In this document: positions 17,483 through 25,337 of the stretch, one piece after another
Position numbering within the stretch: the first letter of the stretch is position 1
How the letters are laid out: each line of letters begins with the position of its first letter
NCBI GenBank assembly: GCA_004001285.1
Contig: AP018697.1
Location: 682,001-746,000, forward strand
DNA: 64,000 nucleotides
Direction: 5' to 3'
Source of the DNA: Arthrobacter sp. MN05-02
Lineage (GTDB): Bacteria > Actinomycetota > Actinomycetes > Actinomycetales > Micrococcaceae
Translations under genes and position numbers: made by a program
The notes under the pieces: model-generated
Databases searched by the model: none
Told to the model about the DNA's origin: nothing
Seen by the model: only the letters and a program-made list of their open reading frames with translations

Positions 17483-19282
17483 CTAGTCGAAGACCGGCTC
17501 GCCGTCCCGGGTGAGCTTCCAGTTCTCCTCGAAGAAGGAGGCGGGGTCGATCGTGCCCTCGGCGATCAGGTAGTCGATCAGCAGCTGCCGGATCTCCGTG
17601 GTCTGATTCACGAGGACCGGTGCCGTGGCGATGTGCGGGAAATTGCCGCCACCGGACTGCCGGTAGTTGTTCGTGGCCACGGCGAAGCGCTGTTCGGGAT
17701 CGATCGGTGCCCCGTCGTAGCTCAGGTCGGTGATGCGCTCGCCCACCGGCTTGCTGATGTCGATGTCGTAGGAGACGCCGGACATCATGTCGTAGTTGTA
17801 GTCGGGGGTGCCCGAGGCGTTCGTGAGCGTCGCGGGGTCCACCGGGGCGCCGGGAGCGGTCTGGGCGAAGTACTTGGCCGAGTACTCGAGGTAGTCCTTG
17901 ACCTGGGCACCGGTCATCTCGACGCCGAACAGTGTGTTCGGGAAGACGTACAGGCCGGCCATGTCACGGATGGTGACGGGCCCCTCGGGGATCACCGCGG
18001 CGCGGTTGAACGGTGCCACGATGGACAGGACCGGCAGGTCGGCCTGCGGCGTCCCCTCCAGGGCCCTGTCCACGGCTCCGGCCTGGATTTCGTTGACGAA
18101 GTCCATCACCGCGGTGTCGCGGTAGCGTGAGTCGGCTGCGGACATTGTCTCGGTCGCGGTGCCGATCGCGGTGTTCACGTACTCGATGACGCGCTGGTGC
18201 TGGTCGGCGGTGATGGCCGAGATCGTCGGGTCCGCTTCGACGGTGTTGGTGTCGAGCAGCTCCGAGGTGGCCGAGGTGACGTCCCACTGGCCGCGCACCT
18301 TGGTCAGCTCGAAGTCCAGGACGGACAGGCGCATGCCCCAGTTCTTCGGCTCGGTGAGGAGTACCTGCTCGCCCGTCTGCCTGTTCGTGACGAAGCGCTC
18401 CGGGATCTCCTGGTGCTCGTGGCCCGCGAGTATCGCATCGATCCCGGGGACCTGCTCGGCGATGAGCGTCGACGCGTTCTCGACCGGCAGCCCGCCGCCG
18501 TAGGAGGACGTCCCGGAGGGGCCGGAGTGGGAGCTGACGACGACGACGTCCGCTCCCGCGGCCCTCATCTCGGGCACGTACTTCCGCGCCTGCTCCACCA
18601 TGCCCTCGAAGCGGAGCTCACCCTCGACGTTGTTCTTGTCCCAGATGGCGCTGCCGGGCGTGGTCAGCCCGAGGACGCCCACCTTGATGGGCTTCTGGCC
18701 CTTGAGTTTGATCGTCTTGATGACGTACGGCGTGAAGGCCTCCTCGCCCGTGGCCGCGTCCTTGACGTTGGCGCCCAGCAGCGGGAAGTCGAGCTGGTCC
18801 TGGTAGGTACGCAGGAGCGGCAGTCCGTAGTTGAACTCGTGGTTGCCGAGCGTGGTGGAGTCGTAGCCCATGGCGTTCATCGCGGCGGCCATGGGGTGCA
18901 GCTCGCCGGTCTCGTCCACCGGTTCGGTGTTGGCGTAGTAGTCCGTGAGCGAGGTGCCCTGGATGGTGTCGCCGTTGTCGATCAGCAGCGTCGACTCCTC
19001 GCCGCGGTCGGCGCGGACCTGGTTCACGAGGGTCGAGATCTTCGCGAGTCCGACGTCGTTCCCGGCGGCGTCGTCGTACTCCGCGTTCTTGAAGTAGTCC
19101 CAGTTCTCGATGTAGCCGTGGAGATCGCTGGTGCCCATGACGGTGATGGTGACGGCGTCCTTGGTGCCCTTGGCACCGCCGGGTGCGGCGGTTGCTGCGG
19201 GTGCGAGTCCGAGTGCTGCGACGCAGCCGAGGGCGATGGCCGCCGCGACGCGCCGGTGGCCCCTGGTGAAACTTTGTGACAC
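17483..19282 (-). CDS. Secreted bifunctional UDP-sugar hydrolase/5'-nucleotidase (UshA/YfkN-like)
   Basis: A 599-residue secreted phosphohydrolase. A 32-residue signal peptide ends in TAAPGGA. The metallophosphoesterase domain shows its full metal-site set: GTSDLHG, DNGDTIQGT, LGNHEFNYG, VVSSHSGPSG and LAGHEHQEIP. The C-terminal 5'-nucleotidase domain starts near residue 370 and has VAPFNRAAVIPEGPVT and ATNNYRQSGGGNFP (substrate-binding loop). The reaction would be removal of phosphate from extracellular nucleotides, feeding nucleosides and phosphate to the cell. No sortase signal or membrane anchor at the C-terminus, so probably released. Monocistronic, with a terminator behind it. Confidence 0.92.
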   Translation of the reverse strand: MSQSFTRGHRRVAAAIALGCVAALGLAPAATAAPGGAKGTKDAVTITVMGTSDLHGYIENWDYFKNAEYDDAAGNDVGLAKISTLVNQVRADRGEESTLLIDNGDTIQGTSLTDYYANTEPVDETGELHPMAAAMNAMGYDSTTLGNHEFNYGLPLLRTYQDQLDFPLLGANVKDAATGEEAFTPYVIKTIKLKGQKPIKVGVLGLTTPGSAIWDKNNVEGELRFEGMVEQARKYVPEMRAAGADVVVVSSHSGPSGTSSYGGGLPVENASTLIAEQVPGIDAILAGHEHQEIPERFVTNRQTGEQVLLTEPKNWGMRLSVLDFELTKVRGQWDVTSATSELLDTNTVEADPTISAITADQHQRVIEYVNTAIGTATETMSAADSRYRDTAVMDFVNEIQAGAVDRALEGTPQADLPVLSIVAPFNRAAVIPEGPVTIRDMAGLYVFPNTLFGVEMTGAQVKDYLEYSAKYFAQTAPGAPVDPATLTNASGTPDYNYDMMSGVSYDIDISKPVGERITDLSYDGAPIDPEQRFAVATNNYRQSGGGNFPHIATAPVLVNQTTEIRQLLIDYLIAEGTIDPASFFEENWKLTRDGEPVFD

Positions 19283-19443
19283 GTGAAATCAGCTCCTGTA
19301 GGAATGCGGTGGCGACAGCTTATCCGTGACCGGTGACACACTGGTGACGCTAGCCTTGCTCCGGGTGAACGGGGCAGGTCCAGTACCGAGCGCCCTCGCC
19401 AGGGGGTGTTCCTGAAGTGAGCCAGAGCACGGGAGGACTGCCG

Positions 19444-20454
19444 ATGACGACGAACGCAGAGCAGCAGGACGCCTATCGCGAGGACGTCCTGGGCCCCGGG
19501 TACGAGGTGCGGACGCTCCCGCTGCGGCCCGACGACGAGGGTGAGGTCGTCGCGACGCTCGTCCGCAGGGCACTCCCCGGAGGATCCCGGCGGGCTGTGC
19601 TCTATGTCCACGGGTTCGTGGACTACTTCTTCCAGACCAACCTCGCCGACGCGTGGCACGAGGCGGGCTTCGACTTCTACGCGCTGGACCTGCGGAAGTA
19701 CGGACGGTCGCTGCGTGCGCACCAGACACCGAACTACGTTCCGGCCCTGGAGGAGTACGACGAGGAGCTCGACGAGGCGGCCCGCATCATCCGCGAGGAC
19801 GAGGGGCATGATGTCCTCGTGGTGATGGGGCACTCCACCGGCGGGCTGATCACATCGCTCTGGGCCCATCGACGCCGCGGCCGCGGGATCGTCGACGCCC
19901 TCGTCCTGAACAGCCCGTGGTTCGACCTCAACGCGAGCCTCTTCCAGCGCACCCTCGGCACCGCCGCGGTGCACCGGATCGGGACGCTTCGGCCGCGCGT
20001 CGTCGTCGGGAAGCTCGGCTCCGCCTACGGCAAATACCTGCACCGGGACAGCGGTGGCTCCTGGGACTACGACCTGACCTGGAAGCCGCACGGCGGATTC
20101 CCTGTGGTGGCGGGCTGGCTGCGCGCCGTCCGGCGGGGCCACGCAGAGCTCAACCGGGGCCTCGCGATCGACTGCCCGATCCTCGTCGCGTGTTCCGACG
20201 CGACCTCGAATCCCACGAAGGAGCCCGACCGTATCTCGTCGACGGACGTGGTGCTCGACGTCGCCCACATCGCGGGGCGGGCACCCAGGCTCGGCGGGCT
20301 CGTCACCCTGGTCCGCATCACGGGTGGCATCCACGACCTCACGCTCTCGCCCGAGCCGGCCCGTTCGGCGTTCTTCGCGGAACTCGCGCGGTGGCAGGAC
20401 GCCTACGTCCCGTCCACGGCACGGGATGCGAGCCCGACAGCTAAGCCTGCTTAG
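19444..20454 (+). CDS. Alpha/beta hydrolase (serine lipase/lysophospholipase-like)
   Basis: A 336-residue hydrolase. The oxyanion region is VLYVHGFVDYFFQ, the nucleophile elbow MGHSTGG (Ser near residue 127) and a probable catalytic His lies in TGGIHDLTLS near the C-terminus. No signal peptide. The family hydrolyses esters; a monoacylglycerol-lipase-like role is possible but unproven. The ATG at 19444 is preferred to the upstream GTG at 19417 because GGGAGG lies 7 bases before it. The stop is followed by an 8-bp inverted repeat (20473-20480 with 20489-20496) before the LapA gene. Confidence 0.82.
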   Translation: MTTNAEQQDAYREDVLGPGYEVRTLPLRPDDEGEVVATLVRRALPGGSRRAVLYVHGFVDYFFQTNLADAWHEAGFDFYALDLRKYGRSLRAHQTPNYVPALEEYDEELDEAARIIREDEGHDVLVVMGHSTGGLITSLWAHRRRGRGIVDALVLNSPWFDLNASLFQRTLGTAAVHRIGTLRPRVVVGKLGSAYGKYLHRDSGGSWDYDLTWKPHGGFPVVAGWLRAVRRGHAELNRGLAIDCPILVACSDATSNPTKEPDRISSTDVVLDVAHIAGRAPRLGGLVTLVRITGGIHDLTLSPEPARSAFFAELARWQDAYVPSTARDASPTAKPA

Positions 20455-20514
20455 TAGTAGGGTGGGAAGCCGAGGACAGGGGCGTGTTCCTGTCCTGCCA
20501 GGAGAGGAGTCATC

Positions 20515-20823
20515 ATGACGACAGGCAATGCGGACGAACCGCAGGGCAGGATCCCGTCCGGGGCGGCCAAGGGCGAGAGGCATACGCGGGCCGGCGCGAT
20601 CTGGACGGCGGTCATCGCCGCGATCGTCCTGCTGGTCCTCCTGATCGTGTTCTTCCTGCAGAACGACACTCCGGTGCTCGTGACGTTCTTCGGCCTCGAG
20701 GGCTCGATCGCACTGGGGCTCGCGCTCCTCATCGCAGCCGTCGGTGGAGGGGCGGTCGTCGCACTCGTCGGTGCCATCCGGATCATCCAGCTCCGAGCCG
20801 TGGCGAGGCGCAACCGGCGCTGA
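20515..20823 (+). CDS. LapA-domain (DUF1049) membrane protein
   Basis: A 102-residue protein with a charged cytosolic N-terminus and two hydrophobic helices (about residues 30-52 and 62-88) separated by FFLQNDTPVLVTFFGLEGS, the LapA-domain hallmark. It ends with a basic tail. In Gram-negatives LapA acts in lipopolysaccharide assembly; in actinobacteria, which lack LPS, the role is unknown. AGGAG precedes the ATG. Confidence 0.82.
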   Translation: MTTGNADEPQGRIPSGAAKGERHTRAGAIWTAVIAAIVLLVLLIVFFLQNDTPVLVTFFGLEGSIALGLALLIAAVGGGAVVALVGAIRIIQLRAVARRNRR

Positions 20824-20859
20824 TCCCGTCCAGCAGCGCCGTGTGCATGCACGCGCGTG

Positions 20860-21243
20860 CTAGGCGATCCTGCGCCCCGTGAGCTGGTTCGCGAACGCCT
20901 GCTCACGCCGTTCGGCTGCCTGCGCGAGCGTGAAGACGCGGGCGTCGGACCGCAGATGGAAGAGGAGCTCCAGGGCGGATTCGGCGTCGTGCATGTCCAG
21001 CGCGAGCAGCCGGGACGCCGTCTGTTCCACGCGCCTGGCGCCGGCTTCGCCGGCCACCTCCTGCAGGTGCTGGACAGCGGAGGTCCACTGCCCCGTATCC
21101 GGGTCCTGGAACGCCCGTTCGATGTCCTGGATCAGGTCGGCCAGCACATCCGTGCAGGACGTGACGCAGGAGGTTGCTGCCTCGGACGACGCGGTGCCGG
21201 CTGCGAGCCCGACCTGGGCCGCCCGGTCGAGGATGGGTTGCAC
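20860..21243 (-). CDS. Hypothetical protein with a degenerate ANTAR-like C-terminus
   Basis: A 127-residue cytosolic protein. The C-terminal half, VEQTASRLLALDMHDAESAL followed by ELLFHLRSDAR, lines up by eye with the three-helix ANTAR RNA-binding domain (VEQAKGxLM...AFxLLRxxAR), although the Ala-Lys-Gly core is replaced. The N-terminal half is Ala/Ser-rich with two Cys (SCVTSC). The function is unknown. The GTG at 21243 is preferred to that at 21258 because AGGAG lies 5 bases before it. It is the only gene on its strand between the LapA and reductase genes. Confidence 0.6.
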   Translation of the reverse strand: MQPILDRAAQVGLAAGTASSEAATSCVTSCTDVLADLIQDIERAFQDPDTGQWTSAVQHLQEVAGEAGARRVEQTASRLLALDMHDAESALELLFHLRSDARVFTLAQAAERREQAFANQLTGRRIA

Positions 21244-21376
21244 TCCGACTCCTGTCACGTGTCGTGGAACGATGGCCGAAGGCCTGACCGGGGAGGCCGC
21301 TTCCTGGAACCCCTACCGAGATGTCCAGTGTCGCGCCCCAACCCGAAGCGGGAGCGAAGAACCGCTCGAGAATGAC

Positions 21377-21958
21377 TCAAGAACTGCTGTCGGACTGCTG
21401 CGCGCGGGGGCCGACGTCGTAGGTCAGAAAGGCGAACTGCCCCTGCTGCTCCACGGACCGCAGCGTGAGGCGGTCCGATTCCACGCGCAGGGGCAGCACC
21501 GGTGCGCCTCCCGCCAGCGCGACGGGTGCCACCGCCACCTGGATCTCGTCGAGCAGTCCGGCGGTGAGGAACTGGCCGGCGAGGTCGCCGCCACCGACGA
21601 TCCAGATGTCCCTGCCGCCCGCAGCCTGCCTCACCCGGTCGATGACGGCACGGACGTCACCGGCGACGAGCCGCACGTCCGCACCCTCCGGGATCGGCAG
21701 GTCCCTCGTGCTGAAGACGAAGGTGGGACGCTCGCCGTACAGCGTGCCCCATCGGGCGGGATCGTCGAGGAGTTTCTCGAAGGCGAGGACCCACTCGTAC
21801 GTCGTCGAACCCTGCACCAGCACCCCGACGGTGTCCAGGAACCGCTCGTAGGAGTCCGGAGGGGGCGGTTCGACGGCGAAGAGCCAGTCCAGGGAGTTGT
21901 GCTCGTCGGCGATGAATCCGTTGATGGTGGAGGCCGTGTAGTAGATCACGCGCGTCAT
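21377..21958 (-). CDS. Dihydrofolate reductase family protein (RibD C-terminal domain)
   Basis: A 193-residue single-domain reductase. The start (MTRVIYYTASTINGFIADEHNS) and the NADPH-binding motif DIWIVGGGDLAGQFLTAGLLDEIQ match the RibD_C/YwjB group. Family relatives reduce pterin or flavin precursors with NADPH, but stand-alone actinobacterial members mostly have no known substrate. Single gene. Confidence 0.85.
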   Translation of the reverse strand: MTRVIYYTASTINGFIADEHNSLDWLFAVEPPPPDSYERFLDTVGVLVQGSTTYEWVLAFEKLLDDPARWGTLYGERPTFVFSTRDLPIPEGADVRLVAGDVRAVIDRVRQAAGGRDIWIVGGGDLAGQFLTAGLLDEIQVAVAPVALAGGAPVLPLRVESDRLTLRSVEQQGQFAFLTYDVGPRAQQSDSSS

Positions 21959-22011
21959 GGTTCATCTCATCACGGAGCCGGCCCGGAGGTAAGGGGAGGG
22001 GAGGGGTCGGA

Positions 22012-22911
22012 CTAGTCCTCCACGCCTCCGATGAACCGTCGCACGAGGGCGTCGAATTCCTCCTCCCGCTCGATCTGCGGCATGTGCCCGCACTTCTCGA
22101 AGAGGTGGAACTCCGCGGAGGGGAACACCGTCCGCGCGTGCTCCAGGTGCGACGCCGGCAGGATTCGGTCCTCGTCGCCCCAGACCACGAGGGTCGGCTT
22201 CCGCTGCGCGGCGACGGTGCGGAGCAGCCGGGTCCGCCAGCGCCGCCGTACTCCGCGGAAGGTGCCGAGGTGGCGGGCGACGGCGAGCAGGACGTCGTCG
22301 TGGCCGGGGTTCGCGCCCACGGCCTGCGCGTGGTCGAGGCGTTCCTCGGTGACGAACTTCTTGTCGTAGAACAGGGCGCGTTCGGTGCGGTACGCGGCCT
22401 TGCGGGACTTGTCCTTCATGAGCCGGCGACCCACCGGTGTAATGGCGAGGATGCGCAGTGCGAGCGTGACCTCCCTGCCGAATCCGGCGCTGTTCACGAG
22501 GACGAGGCTCCGGACACGCTGCGGTTCCAGTGCACTGATCTTCATGGCGACCGCCCCGCCGAGCGAGTTGCCGACCAGGTGCAGGGGTCGGTGCTCGCCC
22601 AGGACGTCCAGGGCGGCGAGCACGAACCGCGCCATCGATTCCATCGAGTACCGCCCCTGGGTGCGTTCGGACAGCCCGAAGCCGGGCAGGTCCACGCTGA
22701 TCACGCGGTGGTCCGGCGCGAGCCTGCCGTACAGCCCCTCCCAGTCCTCGAGGCTGCGGCCGATGCCGTGCAGCAGGAGGACCGGCGGCTTCTCCCGGGC
22801 CCCCTCGTCGCGGAAGCGGACACGGATCCCGTCCACCCGCAGGTAGCCGTCCTCGTGCCGGGACTCCGCCGGTCCGGACGCGTGGCCGGCACCGGCACGC
22901 CCCCCGCTCAC
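22012..22911 (-). CDS. Alpha/beta fold hydrolase
   Basis: A 299-residue hydrolase and last gene of the FMO-SDR-hydrolase operon. Motifs: LLLHGIGRSLEDW (oxyanion), LVGNSLGG (nucleophile Ser), VVWGDEDRILP (acid) and KCGHMPQIE (His). The GTG start at 22911 overlaps the SDR stop codon (GTGA), which supports coupled translation; no other start in frame has comparable support. In the similar mycobacterial mymA cluster an esterase (LipR) fills this place. Likely role: cleaving the ester made by a Baeyer-Villiger-type monooxygenase; this is inference. Confidence 0.87.
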   Translation of the reverse strand: MSGGRAGAGHASGPAESRHEDGYLRVDGIRVRFRDEGAREKPPVLLLHGIGRSLEDWEGLYGRLAPDHRVISVDLPGFGLSERTQGRYSMESMARFVLAALDVLGEHRPLHLVGNSLGGAVAMKISALEPQRVRSLVLVNSAGFGREVTLALRILAITPVGRRLMKDKSRKAAYRTERALFYDKKFVTEERLDHAQAVGANPGHDDVLLAVARHLGTFRGVRRRWRTRLLRTVAAQRKPTLVVWGDEDRILPASHLEHARTVFPSAEFHLFEKCGHMPQIEREEEFDALVRRFIGGVED

Positions 22912-23759
22912 CAGCGCACCTTCCCGGCGAGGCGGACGAGCTGCGAGGCGCGCCGCTCGAGTGTGCCGAAGGACGTCGGCGCCACGCGGGCGACGATGTC
23001 GGGCACCTTGGCGCTCAGTCCGATCAGCAGGCGGGGCCGGCGGGCCTTCACGGCCTCGAGCATGAGCTCCGCAGCCCGTTCCGCGGGGAAGGTGAGGAGC
23101 TTGTCGAAGTCGGCCCGGGCAGCCTTCACCTCGGCCTCGTCGAGGTTCCCGCCGATGCGTGCGTTGCGTGCGATGTTGGTCCGGATGCCGCCTGGGTGCA
23201 CGGTCGTGGTGCCGATGCCGCGCGGCAGCAGCTCGTTGCGCAGGGCTTCCGTGAAGCCGCGCAGTGCGAACTTGCTGGACGAGTAGGCGGTCTGTCCCTT
23301 CGGTCCCACGAGGCCGAACAGGCTCGAGACGTTGACGATATGGCCGCCCGGGCTGATCCTCGGCAGCAGGGAGTGCGTGAGCAGGACCGGCGCGGAGAAG
23401 TTGACGGCCATGACCCATTCGAAGTCCGCGATGCTGATCTGGTCGAAGCGCCCGGCGAGTGCCACGCCCGCGTTGTTGACCAGCAGGTCCACGGTGTCGG
23501 TCGTGGCAAGGAGGTCGGCTGCGAGGCCCTCGACGGCAGCGCGGTCGGAGAGGTCCGCGACGAAGGGTGTCACCCGGATGCCCGGGTAGGTGGCACGGAC
23601 GGACGAGACGACGGCGTCGAGCCGTGCCGCATCGCGATCCACGAGGAGCAGGGTGCTCCCGCGCTCGGCGAGGCCGCGGGCAAGGTGCTCGCCCATGCCG
23701 CCGGCGGCGCCGGTGACGACGGCGGTGGCACCGGCGAACCGGAACGGGCGAAGGCTCAT
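22908..23759 (-). CDS. Short-chain dehydrogenase/reductase
   Basis: A 283-residue classical SDR with TGAAGGMGEHLA (cofactor loop, near residue 16), NNAGVALAG (about 95) and the Ser-Tyr-Lys site NVSSLFGLVGPKGQTAYSSSK. The C-terminal ~30 residues (APTSFGTLERRASQLVRLAG) form a basic amphipathic tail seen in SadH-like members. Its ATG overlaps the end of the monooxygenase gene (ATGA), and its end overlaps the hydrolase gene. Probably oxidises or reduces the alcohol/ketone handled by the FMO. Confidence 0.9.
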   Translation of the reverse strand: MSLRPFRFAGATAVVTGAAGGMGEHLARGLAERGSTLLLVDRDAARLDAVVSSVRATYPGIRVTPFVADLSDRAAVEGLAADLLATTDTVDLLVNNAGVALAGRFDQISIADFEWVMAVNFSAPVLLTHSLLPRISPGGHIVNVSSLFGLVGPKGQTAYSSSKFALRGFTEALRNELLPRGIGTTTVHPGGIRTNIARNARIGGNLDEAEVKAARADFDKLLTFPAERAAELMLEAVKARRPRLLIGLSAKVPDIVARVAPTSFGTLERRASQLVRLAGKVRW

Positions 23760-25267
23760 GCGTGGATCTCCTGGAGCTCGGGTGCGGGGGCGGCGGGCGG
23801 TGCGGGAGCGTCGAAGACCATGTTCTTCGCGAGGTTCCCGTGCAGTGCGGTCGGGGCGTCGAGCAGGTAGTTCTGTCGCATGGTCCAGGGCTGCCGGTCG
23901 CCCTGTTTGGGGAAGGCCGAGACCGCGCGCTGCACGTATCCGGAGGTGAGGTCGAGGATCGGCCGTGCCGTCATCGCTCCGTCGGTGGCGGGGGCACCGT
24001 ACCGGTGGCCGCGGCGGTCCAGGTATTTGATGAGGCGGCAGACATAGCGCGAGCTGAGGTCCGCGCGGAGCGTCCACGAGGCGTTGGTGTAGCCCACGCA
24101 GAGGGCGAGGTTCGGGACCCCGCTGATCATCAGCCCCCGGTAGACCCAGGAGTCGCCGAGGTCCACGGGGGTCCCGTCGACGCTGATCGCGGCGCCGCCC
24201 AGGGGCAGCATCGACAGTCCGGTGGCGGTCACGACGACGTCGGCCTCGAGTTCCTGTCCGGACGCGAGCCGGATGCCGCGCGGGGTGAAGGTGTCGATCG
24301 TGTCCGTGAGCACTGAGGCTTTCCCGGACGTCAGGGATCGGAAGAAGTCCGCACTCGGTGCGACGCAGAGGCGCTGGTCCCACGGGTTGTAGGCCGGGGT
24401 GAAGTTCTCCTGCACGGTCTTCTCGTCGCCGAGGATCCGTGCCGTCTGGGTGCGGATGAGCTTCTTGGCGATTTCCGGGCGGCGGCGGCACAACTGGTAG
24501 AAGGCCTGCGTGAACAGGACGTTCTTGGCACGGGCCACGTGGTGGGCGAGACCTGCGGGCAGGTGGCGGCGCGCTGCGTCGGAGAACTTGTCGCGGCTCG
24601 GTACAGCCGTGATGTAGGTGGGGGAGCGCTGGAGCATCGTCACGTGTGCTGCCTCCTCCGCCATGGACGGGACGAGCGTGACGGCGGTGGCTCCGCTGCC
24701 GATCACGACGACGCGCTTGCCCGCGTAGTCCAGGTCCTCGGGCCAGAACTGGGGCCGGACCACCTCGCCCTCGAAGGCTTCGAGGCCTGCGAAGGCCGGT
24801 TCGTGCCCGGAGTCGTAGTTGTAGTAGCCGCTGCAGAGGTAGAGGAACCCGCACGTGATGCGGCGGCGCCCGGTCGCACCGTCGTCGTCCGTGACGTCCA
24901 GGTCGAGCGTCCAGCGGGCGTCCCGGGAGGACCACGCCGCGCTGACGAGTCTGGTGCGGAACCGGATGCGTTCGCGGATCCGCGGGTCCTCCGCGGTGTC
25001 GCGGATGTACCGGAGGATGGACGAGCCGTCGGCGATGGCCTTGGCCTCGGTCCACGGGCGGAAGGGATAGCCGAGGGTGAACATGTCGCTGTCGGAGCGG
25101 ATGCCGGGATACCGGAAGAGGTCCCAGGTGCCGCCGATGGCACTGCGGGCCTCCAGCACGGCGAAGGTCTTGCCCGGCAGTTCGGTGGAGACGCGGTAGG
25201 CGGCGCCGATACCGGAGAGTCCGGCGCCCACGACGACGACGTCGAGATGTTCGAGGGGGGTTTCCAT
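23756..25267 (-). CDS. Flavin-containing monooxygenase (MymA/Baeyer-Villiger-like)
   Basis: A 503-residue FAD/NADPH enzyme. FAD site VVGAGLSGIGAAY near residue 13; NADPH site VVVIGSGATAV near 184; DLFRYPGIRSDSDMFTLGYPF near 50. The FMO/BVMO fingerprint FxGxxxHxxxW appears as FEGEVVRPQFW (about 168-178), with Arg in place of the conserved His. First gene of the operon with the SDR and hydrolase, divergent from an AraC-type regulator by 70 bases. This order resembles virS-mymA-lipR-sadH of Mycobacterium, where the products modify envelope lipids under acid stress. The start ATG at 25267 is the first before the FAD motif. Confidence 0.9.
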   Translation of the reverse strand: METPLEHLDVVVVGAGLSGIGAAYRVSTELPGKTFAVLEARSAIGGTWDLFRYPGIRSDSDMFTLGYPFRPWTEAKAIADGSSILRYIRDTAEDPRIRERIRFRTRLVSAAWSSRDARWTLDLDVTDDDGATGRRRITCGFLYLCSGYYNYDSGHEPAFAGLEAFEGEVVRPQFWPEDLDYAGKRVVVIGSGATAVTLVPSMAEEAAHVTMLQRSPTYITAVPSRDKFSDAARRHLPAGLAHHVARAKNVLFTQAFYQLCRRRPEIAKKLIRTQTARILGDEKTVQENFTPAYNPWDQRLCVAPSADFFRSLTSGKASVLTDTIDTFTPRGIRLASGQELEADVVVTATGLSMLPLGGAAISVDGTPVDLGDSWVYRGLMISGVPNLALCVGYTNASWTLRADLSSRYVCRLIKYLDRRGHRYGAPATDGAMTARPILDLTSGYVQRAVSAFPKQGDRQPWTMRQNYLLDAPTALHGNLAKNMVFDAPAPPAAPAPELQEIHA

Positions 25268-25301
25268 ACGTCCATTATTCCGACGGTCGTCGCGCGAGCG
25301 C

Positions 25302-25329
25302 TTGACTTCGCACGACACCTCTTTACCCT
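25302..25329 (+). promoter_or_regulatory. Promoter of the AraC-type gene, possibly leaderless
   Basis: TTGACT (25302-25307) and TACCCT (25324-25329), spacer 16. The expected transcription start lies within 2-3 bases of the ATG at 25338, and no Shine-Dalgarno sequence is seen, so the mRNA may be leaderless, a common arrangement in actinobacteria. Confidence 0.5.
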
Positions 25330-25337
25330 TGGACGAC

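Noticed and set aside
18197..19279. 360-residue plus-strand frame opposite the nucleotidase gene
   Set aside because: Antisense shadow; all catalytic motifs lie on the minus strand.
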